Assembly (NCBI GenBank): GCA_036555725.1
Contig: DATBKU010000130.1
Location: forward strand, 310,001 to 374,000
DNA: 64,000 nucleotides
DNA from: CALAED01 sp036555725
GTDB taxonomy: Bacteria > Actinomycetota > Actinomycetes > Streptosporangiales > Streptosporangiaceae
Direction: 5' to 3'
The first letter of the stretch is position 1. Each line of letters opens with the position of its first letter. Under the pieces are notes generated by a model, which had not been told where the DNA came from, ran no database searches, and was given only the letters and a program-made list of their open reading frames with translations. The translations under genes were made by a program, and so were the position numbers. Of this stretch, positions 50,465 to 57,442 are shown in pieces.

Positions 50465-51232
50465 CTAAGGCGCGGTCAGGATGACGGGGCCGCCGGCGGT
50501 GACGGCGATGGTGTGCTCGAAGTGGGCGGCGCGGCTGCCGTCCGAGCTGGCGATGGCCCAGCCGTCCCCGAGGACGTATCCGTCGTCGTGGCCACCCTCG
50601 ATGAGCATGGGCTCGATCGCGATGGTGAGGCCCTCGCGCAGCCGCAGGCCGCGCCGAGGCCGTCCGGTGTTGGGTACGGCCGGGTCCTCGTGCATCGACG
50701 TGCCGATGCCGTGGCCCGTACAGCCGTCGAGCAGCCCGTAGCCGGCGGCGCGCGCGACCGACTCGACGGCGTGTGAGATGTCGCCGATGCGGTTGCCCGC
50801 GGCGGCCGCCTCGATCCCGTGCCGCAGGGCCTGCCTCGTGACGTCCATCAGCCTCGTCGCGTCGGCGTCGACCGGGCCGATCGGGATCGTGATCGCGGCG
50901 TCGCCGTGGTACCCGCCCAGCTCGGCCCCGCAGTCGATCGACAGGAGGTCGCCGGGCTCGAGCGCGCGGCCGTCCGGGATGCCGTGCACGACGACGTCGT
51001 TGACGGACAGGCAGAGCGTCGCGGGATAGGGTGTGCGGGCCCAGTGCGGGTGGTAGTGCAGGAACGACGGCCGCGCCTCGTGCTCCTTGATGGAGCGGGC
51101 GGCGATCTCGTCGAGCTCCGCGAGCCGTACGCCCGGCGCCGCCGCCGCGGCGACCCGCTGCAGCGTACGGGCCACGACGCGGCCCGCCTCGCGCATCATC
51201 GTGATTTCCCGGGACGTCTTGAAGGCAACCAT
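50465..51232 (-). CDS. map: methionine aminopeptidase, type I
   Basis: A 255-residue MetAP that removes the initiator methionine. All dinuclear metal ligands can be placed: Asp in SIDCGAELGGYHGDAAIT (two Asp), His in GCTGHGIGTSMHEDPAV, Glu in IAIEPMLIEGG and Glu in AAHFEHTIAVT; the substrate His is in VNDVVVHGIPDG. ATG 51232 lies seven bases from a TAAAAT box inside a palindrome shared with the divergent regulator. No N-terminal zinc finger or SH3-binding motif is present. Confidence 0.94.
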   Translation of the reverse strand: MVAFKTSREITMMREAGRVVARTLQRVAAAAAPGVRLAELDEIAARSIKEHEARPSFLHYHPHWARTPYPATLCLSVNDVVVHGIPDGRALEPGDLLSIDCGAELGGYHGDAAITIPIGPVDADATRLMDVTRQALRHGIEAAAAGNRIGDISHAVESVARAAGYGLLDGCTGHGIGTSMHEDPAVPNTGRPRRGLRLREGLTIAIEPMLIEGGHDDGYVLGDGWAIASSDGSRAAHFEHTIAVTAGGPVILTAP

Positions 51233-51238
51233 GGCGTA

Positions 51239-51262
51239 GATTTTAATACCAGGATTAGAATC
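51239..51262. promoter_or_regulatory. 24-bp operator palindrome holding two divergent -10 boxes
   Basis: GATTTTAAT-6-ATTAGAATC is an imperfect inverted repeat between map and the XRE regulator. The right half contains TAGAAT (51256-51261), seven bases before the regulator ATG; the left half read on the minus strand contains TAAAAT (51240-51245), seven bases before the map ATG. Binding of one protein would cover both start sites. Confidence 0.6.
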
Positions 51263-51268
51263 TTGGAC

Positions 51269-51535
51269 ATGGTACGTACCCCCCTGACCGACGAGCAGCG
51301 CGACCGCGGCCGGGCCCTGGGCCAGGTGCTGCGGGCTGCGCGGGGGCCCCGGAGCGCCGCCGCCGTCGCCCACGAGGCGGGCATTTCACTCGACACACTG
51401 CGCAAGATCGAACGCGGCGCGATCGCTGCCCCCGCGTTCTTCACGGTCGCCGCCCTGGCCCGCGTCCTCGACCTCGATCTGGTCGCGCTGGCCCGAGACC
51501 TGATGCCGGAGGAACGCGCCCCACTGGCCGGTTAA
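51269..51535 (+). CDS. XRE-family small helix-turn-helix regulator
   Basis: An 88-residue DNA-binding protein made almost only of a Cro/C1-type helix-turn-helix: LGQVLRAARGPRSAAAVAHE, AGISLDTLRKIERGAIAAPA and FFTVAALARVLDLDLVALAR. No ligand domain is seen. It is divergent from map, with an inverted repeat covering both promoters, so it probably represses itself and map. The message appears leaderless. Confidence 0.83.
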   Translation: MVRTPLTDEQRDRGRALGQVLRAARGPRSAAAVAHEAGISLDTLRKIERGAIAAPAFFTVAALARVLDLDLVALARDLMPEERAPLAG

Positions 51536-52021
51536 CCTCGTTCTGGCGTGGCGCGCCCCCGGCGAGGCCACCGTCTCGGGCACTGGTGGGCATGGTGCGG
51601 GTTCTTCTCGAGGAGCGGCGCGGGATTCTAGGTGAAATGGTTACACCCGCGTACTCATGAGGTTCGGTAGTTGTTGCAGAACAGGCAGGCATCAGATTGC
51701 CTGCTAAGAGAACTTTTTGGGCGCCTTCATCGTCTGAACAAATGGAGGCGCGCCGGGTCGACCATGGCGGGGAGGTTCCGGCGCGCCGTCCGCTGTCACG
51801 CGGTCGGTGAGCGTCCCCCCGGGCGAACCGGCCGCGTGACCACGTCTACCGATCTTCCGGGGGTGAACTGCCCTGGAGTCGGAGCTCCCGAACCGTGATG
51901 TAGTCGGAGCCCCCGAAGCCGTGATGTCCAAGTGTGACCGATCTATCACCCTCTGACAACCGGTTGCCCACATCGCCCGCCCCATGACGAAAGCAACCAT
52001 CGTTACAGATCCTGCAACGGG
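51536..52021. other. intergenic interval, 486 bp
   Basis: No gene is supported. A hairpin GCAGGC-8-GCCTGC (51685-51704) is followed by TAAGAGAACTTTTT and might end the regulator transcript. Two direct repeats of about 24 bp lie at 51879-51927. The right end adjoins the convergent yajQ stop. Confidence 0.45.
51879..51927. repeat. 24-bp direct repeat, two copies
   Basis: GTCGGAGCTCCCGAACCGTG at 51879 and GTCGGAGCCCCCGAAGCCGT at 51903 are adjacent imperfect copies, each followed by ATGT. No coding function is apparent. Confidence 0.75.
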
Positions 52022-52513
52022 TTACCGATAGTTCGTGAACTGCAGGGCCACGTCGAGGTCCTTGCCCTTGAGCAGGGCGATGACCTGCTGCAGATCGTCC
52101 TTCTTCTTCGAGCTCACCCGCAGTTCCTCGCCCTGGATTTGGGCGCGTACCCCCTTGGGCCCCTCATCGCGAATGATCTTGCTGATCTTCTTCGCGTTGT
52201 CCTGGGAGATGCCCTCCTTGAGGTCGACCCCCAGCTTGTACAGCTTGCCGGACGGCTTGGGCTCCCCGGCCTCGATCGCCTTGAGCGAGACGCCGCGCTT
52301 GACCAGCTTGTCCTTGAAGACGTCGAGCACGGCCTTGGCCCGCTCCTCGCTGTTGGCCTGGATCTCGACGGCCTGTCCGGACCACTTGATGCCCGCGTCG
52401 ACGTGCCTGAAATCGAAACGGTTGGCCACCTCCTTGGCGGCCTGGTTCAGCGCGTTGTCGACCTCCTGCCGGTCGAGCTTGCTCACCACATCAAAGGAAC
52501 TCTCTGACGGCAC
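52022..52513 (-). CDS. YajQ-family nucleotide-binding protein
   Basis: A 163-residue YajQ/DUF520 protein with the family opening SSFDVVSKLDRQEVDNALNQ, the core RFDFRHVDAGIKWSGQAVEI, and the closing DDLQQVIALLKGKDLDVALQ FTNYR. Members bind cyclic di-GMP or nucleotides in some bacteria. GTG 52513 follows AGGA by nine bases and gives the standard length; a GTG five codons upstream is possible. It is convergent with the interval holding the repeats and divergent from tRNA-Tyr. Confidence 0.92.
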   Translation of the reverse strand: MPSESSFDVVSKLDRQEVDNALNQAAKEVANRFDFRHVDAGIKWSGQAVEIQANSEERAKAVLDVFKDKLVKRGVSLKAIEAGEPKPSGKLYKLGVDLKEGISQDNAKKISKIIRDEGPKGVRAQIQGEELRVSSKKKDDLQQVIALLKGKDLDVALQFTNYR

Positions 52514-52680
52514 GGTCCTTGTCCTCACGGCTTGTCATGATCAGGTGGCGTACGTGGTCGAGCCCCCAGTTTGGCACTACGCACCCTTCACTGCGCGCCT
52601 TGCCAGGCTGATCGTCTCCGGGTCACGACCACTCCCGGAGTTCGCTATCCTTGCCAGTGCCGTCGCGCTAGCGACGTCAC

Positions 52681-52765
52681 GGCGGGTTGCCCGAGCGGCC
52701 AAAGGGAACGGTCTGTAAAACCGTCGGCTCAGCCTACGTTGGTTCGAACCCAACACCCGCCACCA
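52681..52765 (+). tRNA. tRNA-Tyr (anticodon GUA)
   Basis: A class II tRNA. Acceptor GGCGGGT pairs with ACCCGCC, the anticodon loop CTGTAAA holds GTA, a long variable arm (CGGCTCAGCCTACG) follows, and the T loop is GGTTCGAACC. The discriminator A and the CCA end (52763-52765) are encoded. A strong terminator follows. Confidence 0.95.
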
Positions 52766-52775
52766 CCACCCAGAA

Positions 52776-52820
52776 CGGCCCCTGACCAGCATCAACGCGG
52801 TCCAGGGGCCGACTTGTTTC
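52776..52820 (+). terminator. intrinsic terminator after tRNA-Tyr
   Basis: CGGCCCCTG (52776-52784) pairs perfectly with CAGGGGCCG (52803-52811); an inner ACC/GGT extends the stem past one bulge. ACTTGTTTCC follows, a weak U-rich tract. It begins 11 bases after the tRNA. Confidence 0.75.
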
Positions 52821-52982
52821 CGGACCGGCATAGGCAGCCAGGTGCTGCCCTTGGCCGCCGGTCGCGGGATATACGCGGGGGGTGGGGCGTTCGCGCAGGT
52901 CAGCGTGCCTATTGGAATAGATCTTTGGATATTGGGGACCTTCCGGGCGCACCGACACAGGGCAGCGGGAGGAGCGAGTGTC

Positions 52983-53156
52983 ATGAGGTGGTTCAACCGC
53001 TCGAAGTCAAGGACTCGGACGGATCGCAAGCCGACGTGGCGGGAGCGTCGTGCCGCTGAGCGGACCGCGCGGGCCGAGGCCAGGCTGCGGGAGACCGAAG
53101 AGAAGATCCACGAGATCGCCGATGACGTCAGATCCGACCTCCACAAATCCAGCTGA
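52983..53156 (+). CDS. small basic coiled-coil-like protein
   Basis: A 57-residue hydrophilic protein beginning MRWFNRSKSRTRTDRKPTWR and continuing with ERRAAERTARAEARLRETEE, a heptad-like charged helix that could form a coiled coil. GGAGGAG lies about ten bases before the ATG, which supports translation. No relatives are recognised and no neighbour suggests a role. Confidence 0.5.
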   Translation: MRWFNRSKSRTRTDRKPTWRERRAAERTARAEARLRETEEKIHEIADDVRSDLHKSS

Positions 53157-53433
53157 GTTCGGCATGGCCGGCTCGGCCGGCCTGTCGGCGGCACTGTAAG
53201 AACCGAGCGACCTCGCGCCGGGCGTACCCCACAACCGGCGCGATCGCCGGCGCACCGCCAAATCCTGAGCACAGCTCGTCGATCAGAGTCTCCTATTGAT
53301 TGGTTCAGCCCTCGTCGTCGGGTGGGTTCGGGTGGTCCCGGAGCCGACGCCGACCAACGGGGGAGAGCGCGGTATCGCGCTCGGATGAAGGCAGCGCCAT
53401 GGGCGAAAACAGGCGGCGACGGTCAAGTGCTCA
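53157..53433. other. intergenic interval, about 277 bp
   Basis: Separates the small basic protein from the convergent YCII-type gene. I see no gene, promoter or clear hairpin in it. Confidence 0.4.
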
Positions 53434-53982
53434 TTACCGCCGCCCGCCGAACTGCCAGTCGTGGACCTCGATGTCGGCGTACCGGTTCTTGGTCAGGACG
53501 GCGCGTGCCGCATCCGGGTCCGGCGCCCGGATCAGCAGTGCCGTACCCAGCCAGGTGACGCCGTCGTCGGACAGCAGCGGTCCATACGCGATCACCTCGT
53601 CCCGGTCGGGCGGCGGGACAGGGTCGGCAGCCTGCCCGGAGCCGAGGCCCAGCACCAGATACCGGTTGCCTCCTTCCCGGCCGCCAGGGAAATCCCACAT
53701 GGTGCGCCCCAGCACGTTCCGCCATCGGCGCAACATCACGTCGCGGTACACCCCGGCCTGGTAGTTGGGCTCTTCGAAGGCGAACGCGCGGGCCGTGGCG
53801 GGATCTGGCAGGTCGACGATGTGCACACTGCCGGTGGCCGTGTCGCTGCCCCGGTCCAAGGTCGGGCCACGGGCGATCATCTCGACCGCGAACCCGTCCA
53901 TGTAGGACCAGTGCTCCTCCAGCAGCTCATCACGTAGCGCCGCGGAGCCAGGCCGGTCGCGGTGATAACAGAAGAACTCCAT
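53434..53982 (-). CDS. YCII-domain protein (two-repeat)
   Basis: A 182-residue protein with two YCII-like halves. The first opens MEFFCYHRDRPGSAALRDEL and has RAFAFEEPNYQAGVYRDVML; the second has YGPLLSDDGVTWLGTALLIR and AVLTKNRYADIEVHDWQFGG, the typical YCII closing strand. ATG 53982 is chosen because the frame upstream loses similarity. It lies 130 bases downstream of the DHFR-like gene on the same strand; YCII proteins and ECF sigma factors often cluster, and a sigma gene diverges just beyond. Confidence 0.78.
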   Translation of the reverse strand: MEFFCYHRDRPGSAALRDELLEEHWSYMDGFAVEMIARGPTLDRGSDTATGSVHIVDLPDPATARAFAFEEPNYQAGVYRDVMLRRWRNVLGRTMWDFPGGREGGNRYLVLGLGSGQAADPVPPPDRDEVIAYGPLLSDDGVTWLGTALLIRAPDPDAARAVLTKNRYADIEVHDWQFGGRR

Positions 53983-54112
53983 GCCGAGGTGCCTACCATG
54001 GCCGCGCCGAAGCGCTCTATGCCGGTCGTCCACGTCAGGGGCTTGTGGCCGAACTCCGGTAAACGTAGAGACCGCGTGGAGCCCTTCGAGGGGCTGGGCC
54101 AGGGTGTCCTGG

Positions 54113-54685
54113 TTAGGTGCCTTGGACGGGCTGGTAGGTGACGTAGGTGATGCCGCCCTCGAGGGTCTGGGTGTCGAGGAGCCGCAGGGGTTTCTTGTCG
54201 CTGGTTTCGCCGAAGAGGCGCTGGCCGGCCCCAAGCACGATCGGGAAGATCTTCAGCCGAAGCTCGTCGACCAGGTCGTGCTCCAGCAGCGTGCGTACGA
54301 GTTGGAAGCTTGCGGGAACGATGATTTCCCCATTGAGCTCTTGCCTCAGCTTCGAGACCTCATTGACCACATCGCCCTTAAGGACCGTCGAGTTGTGCCA
54401 CTCGGGCTCGTTGAGAGTCGAGGACATGACGAACTTGGGCAGGCTGTTCAACCGGTCCGCCAACGCGCCACTTCGGGTTGGCCACCGCCCAGCGAACCAC
54501 TCGAAGCTCCGCCGGCCGAACAGCATGGCCTCGGCGCCCAGCGCCTCGTCGAGTGCGAGCTTGTTGAGCTTTGGGCTGTCCTTGATCAGGCCGACCCAGC
54601 CGCCGACACGGAAGCCTTCGTCACCGGCCGGGTCCTGGATGACTCCGTCGAGCGTGACGTTTTCACTCACGACGATCTTTCCCAT
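54113..54685 (-). CDS. dihydrofolate reductase family protein (RibD C-terminal fold)
   Basis: A 190-residue protein with the opening GKIVVSENVTLDGVIQDPAG, the middle AEAMLFGRRSFEWFAGRWPT, the nucleotide-binding GEIIVPASFQLVRTLLEHDL and the late LGAGQRLFGETSDKKPLRLL. It is a distant paralogue of the protein at 12683-13267. ATG 54685 has no strong ribosome site; the frame could extend to GTG 54733. It is divergent from the ECF sigma gene, so both may belong to one response. Confidence 0.85.
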   Translation of the reverse strand: MGKIVVSENVTLDGVIQDPAGDEGFRVGGWVGLIKDSPKLNKLALDEALGAEAMLFGRRSFEWFAGRWPTRSGALADRLNSLPKFVMSSTLNEPEWHNSTVLKGDVVNEVSKLRQELNGEIIVPASFQLVRTLLEHDLVDELRLKIFPIVLGAGQRLFGETSDKKPLRLLDTQTLEGGITYVTYQPVQGT

Positions 54686-54821
54686 TGTGTTCTCCGTCTT
54701 TGTTGGTGTGCGCGACGTCGATGATGGATACACCGTGGCGTCCGGAAACTGGGCGGCTTCGCGCCGCCCAGTTCGCCCCTCGGGCGGTGTACATACAGCA
54801 CGGAACGCAATATTTAGGGAG

Positions 54822-55841
54822 GTGGGGGCGGTCAGATCTGAGCTGGTCTCGAGGGCGCGAGCCGGGGACGGCGACGCCTTCCGAGAGCTGACCGAGCCGC
54901 ATCGCCGAGAGCTGCAGGTGCATTGCTACCGGATGCTCGGCTCGGTCCAAGATGCCGAGGACGCGGTCCAGGACACCCTGCTGGCCGCCTGGCAGGGCCT
55001 TGGCGGGTACGTCGAGGAGCGCGCCTCGCTGCGCACATGGCTCTACCGGATCGCCACCAACCGGTGCCTCAATGCGCGTCGCACGGCGGCCCGCCGGCCC
55101 GCCCGGGAGTGGAACATTCCCAAGGTTGAGCCGCCCGAGCCGAGCCGGCTCGGTGAGATCGTGTGGCTCGAGCCCTATCCCGACACCCTGCTCGAGGGCG
55201 CGATCGACGTGCCGCCCGGCCCGGAGGCCCGTCTCGAGCAGACCGAAGCCGTCTCGCTGGCCTTCGTGACCGCTCTGCAGGCCTTGCCGCCCCGCCAGGT
55301 CGCCGTCCTTGTCTTGCGTGACGTCCTCGGATTCCATGCCGGCGAGGTGGCCGACATGCTGGACTCGACCGTCGATTCGGTCAACAGCGCGCTCAAGCGG
55401 GCGCGCGCCGGCCTGCGGCGCCACCGCCGGCCGGCCGCCGACCGCGAACCGCCGCCCGGCTCCGGCTCACCCGCGGAGGAGGCGATTGTGGCGAGGTTCG
55501 CCCGCGCGTGGGAGTCCGCCGATCTCAACACGCTGGTGGCCCTGCTGACCGACGACGTGTTCATCTCGATGCCGCCGATGCCCTTCGAATACGAGGGCCG
55601 AGACGTCGTGGCACGCTTCTGCGCCGGCCTGTTCGACGCGGGCCGCAGGTTCGACCTCGTACCCACGCGAGCCAACGGCCAGCCGGCGTTCGGCGCCTAC
55701 CTGCACGCTCCCACCGGCATCCGCCACGGGACCGGCCTGTACGTTCTCACTCTCACCGGCGACCGGATCGGCGCGATGACTCGCTTCGACAACAGTGTGC
55801 TTCCTTGGTTCGGGCTCCCTCGATCGCTCCCGAGCCGATAG
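54822..55841 (+). CDS. ECF RNA polymerase sigma factor with SnoaL-like C-terminal domain
   Basis: A sigma-70 family ECF factor of 339 residues. Region 2 covers about residues 20-90 (FRELTEPHRRELQVHCYRML, QDAEDAVQDTLLAAW, TWLYRIATNRCLNARR) and region 4 about 145-200 (LQALPPRQVAVLVLRDVLGF, VDSVNSALKRARAGLRR). A SnoaL-like domain (residues 215-330) follows, the layout of the SigG/SigJ-type ECF groups, where this domain modulates activity in place of an anti-sigma factor. The start is uncertain; GTG 54822 gives the family N terminus. Confidence 0.87.
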   Translation: MGAVRSELVSRARAGDGDAFRELTEPHRRELQVHCYRMLGSVQDAEDAVQDTLLAAWQGLGGYVEERASLRTWLYRIATNRCLNARRTAARRPAREWNIPKVEPPEPSRLGEIVWLEPYPDTLLEGAIDVPPGPEARLEQTEAVSLAFVTALQALPPRQVAVLVLRDVLGFHAGEVADMLDSTVDSVNSALKRARAGLRRHRRPAADREPPPGSGSPAEEAIVARFARAWESADLNTLVALLTDDVFISMPPMPFEYEGRDVVARFCAGLFDAGRRFDLVPTRANGQPAFGAYLHAPTGIRHGTGLYVLTLTGDRIGAMTRFDNSVLPWFGLPRSLPSR

Positions 55842-55956
55842 CAGCCGTCCAGACGGAATGGTGGCCGCGGCGGTTGCGTTCGAACCGGTAATCCCCCGGG
55901 GGATGCCGGTGCCGAATGGCGAAAGGGCACCATCGCCTACGTGACTGAGGAGTTCG

Positions 55957-56772
55957 GTGAGCGGGCAGCCGATCGGCGGCAGGCCGGAGTGGGTCAGGTG
56001 GCCGCGCGTCGGCGGGGCACCGCGTCGGGAGCTGAGATCGCTGGTCGTGGGCGACTACACGGGATTCTCGGCGGCGACCGCGCCGCGGCATCTTCGGCTC
56101 GCCGCGACCACGTCCGTCCCGTTGATCATAAAGATCCGCGACTCGGCGCATCGGCCGCCGGGCTTCGTCCATGGGGTGCATGGTTCCTATTCGGTGATGG
56201 ACGGCGAGTGCGCGCCGGAGTACCTCGAAGTACGGCTGGCGCCGTTGGGGGCGTACGTCCTGCTGGGCGGCGTACCAATGGACGAATTGAGCGGGCATCT
56301 CGTCGACGCGGTTGCGTTGTTCGGATCGTCGGGCCGGCGGCTGGGAGAAAGAATTCGGGCCGAATCCACGTGGCGGCGCCGGTTCGACATCGTGGAGGAA
56401 TTCCTGCTGCGCCGCCTGGAGGCCGGGCCGCGGCCGTCGCCCGAGGTGGCGTGGGCGTGGCGGCGGCTGGTCACCTCCGGCGGCACCGTTGCGATCCGGC
56501 AGGTCGCCGCCGACGTGGGCTGGAGCCACAAGCACCTGATCACCAAGTTCAAGCGGGAGGTCGGTCTGCCGCCGAAGACGGCGGCCCGGCTCGTCCGGTT
56601 TGAGCGGCTCATGGAGCGGCTGGACGAGCATCTACCACCGCGCTGGGAACAGGTCGCGGTCGACGGCGGGTACGCCGACCAGGCGCATTTGATCCGGGAA
56701 TTCCGCGAGTTCACCGGAACCACGCCCACCGCGTTCTGGGACAGTGCCCGCGCATCGGGCCGCGTCGCGTAA
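55957..56772 (+). CDS. AraC-family transcriptional regulator
   Basis: A 271-residue regulator. The N-terminal part (SLVVGDYTGFSAATAPRHLR, GVHGSYSVMDGECAPEYLEV) resembles the AraC_E/DUF6597-type sensor domain; the C-terminal helix-turn-helix is VAIRQVAADVGWSHKHLITK and WEQVAVDGGYADQAHLIREF with REFTGTTPTAFW. GTG 55957 follows GAGGAG by six bases. It precedes the thioesterase gene by 85 bases in the same direction and may control it. Confidence 0.86.
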   Translation: MSGQPIGGRPEWVRWPRVGGAPRRELRSLVVGDYTGFSAATAPRHLRLAATTSVPLIIKIRDSAHRPPGFVHGVHGSYSVMDGECAPEYLEVRLAPLGAYVLLGGVPMDELSGHLVDAVALFGSSGRRLGERIRAESTWRRRFDIVEEFLLRRLEAGPRPSPEVAWAWRRLVTSGGTVAIRQVAADVGWSHKHLITKFKREVGLPPKTAARLVRFERLMERLDEHLPPRWEQVAVDGGYADQAHLIREFREFTGTTPTAFWDSARASGRVA

Positions 56773-56857
56773 GGGTGGTTAAGTCCGTTCAAGACTCGGC
56801 ACCATGCTCCGCCCTACCGTTGCCAAGACCACGGCAAACGCAAAGGGGGATTTCGTG

Positions 56858-57304
56858 ATGAGTGCACGGAGCGGGCCGTTCTGGGACGGCGTATCAGGTC
56901 GCGCGCCGATGCCGCCGGCGGCGAAAACTCTGGGACTCGAATTCATCGACGCGGACGTCGACAACGGCACGATCGAATTGGCCTTCACGGCGACCGAGGC
57001 CTTTGTCAACCCGCTGGGCAACGTGCTCGGGGCCTTCCTCGCCGCGATGTTGTACGACACGGTCGGTCCAGCGCTGCTTGCCACGCTGGAGCCCGACCAG
57101 TTCCAGTCGACGATCGAGCTCAAGGCGAACTTCCTGCGCCCCGTCCGGCCGGGCCGGATCACTGGCAAGGGGCGCGTTGTGCACCGGAACGGCGACCTGG
57201 CCTACCTGGAAGCCTCGCTGAGCGACTCCGCCGGGGTGATCGTCTCGACCGCGACCGCGACCGCACGCGTGATCGACATGGACGCGGCGGCCAACGCGGT
57301 GTGA
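56858..57304 (+). CDS. PaaI-type hotdog-fold thioesterase
   Basis: A 148-residue hotdog protein predicted to hydrolyse acyl-CoA thioesters. The hotdog helix and strands are AFVNPLGNVLGAFLAAMLYD, PDQFQSTIELKANFLRPVRP and GKGRVVHRNGDLAYLEASLS. The usual HGG motif before the central helix is replaced by NVLG, so the active site may be altered. ATG 56858 has AAAGGGGGA seven bases upstream; a start at 56804 would add 18 residues. Confidence 0.82.
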   Translation: MSARSGPFWDGVSGRAPMPPAAKTLGLEFIDADVDNGTIELAFTATEAFVNPLGNVLGAFLAAMLYDTVGPALLATLEPDQFQSTIELKANFLRPVRPGRITGKGRVVHRNGDLAYLEASLSDSAGVIVSTATATARVIDMDAAANAV

Positions 57305-57442
57305 TCTCGGCGCCCATCGGCGGCCGAAGAAGCGTTGCAAGGGGAAGGCTTTCGCAAGAGCCTTGACTGGCGGTTGTCAGGGGGATCACTATCCACCCGA
57401 AACCCTCCGGCACAAGCCCCAGTCGTAGCGGCTCCGGCGGGT

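Noticed and set aside
51685..51720. Hairpin followed by a T run as an intrinsic terminator
   Set aside because: The stem is only six pairs and the T run is about ten bases away, too far for a standard terminator; I only mention it in the interval entry.
51704..52000. A 98-codon minus-strand frame between the XRE gene and yajQ
   Set aside because: It spans the direct repeats, has no ribosome site and no domain, and its composition resembles non-coding DNA.
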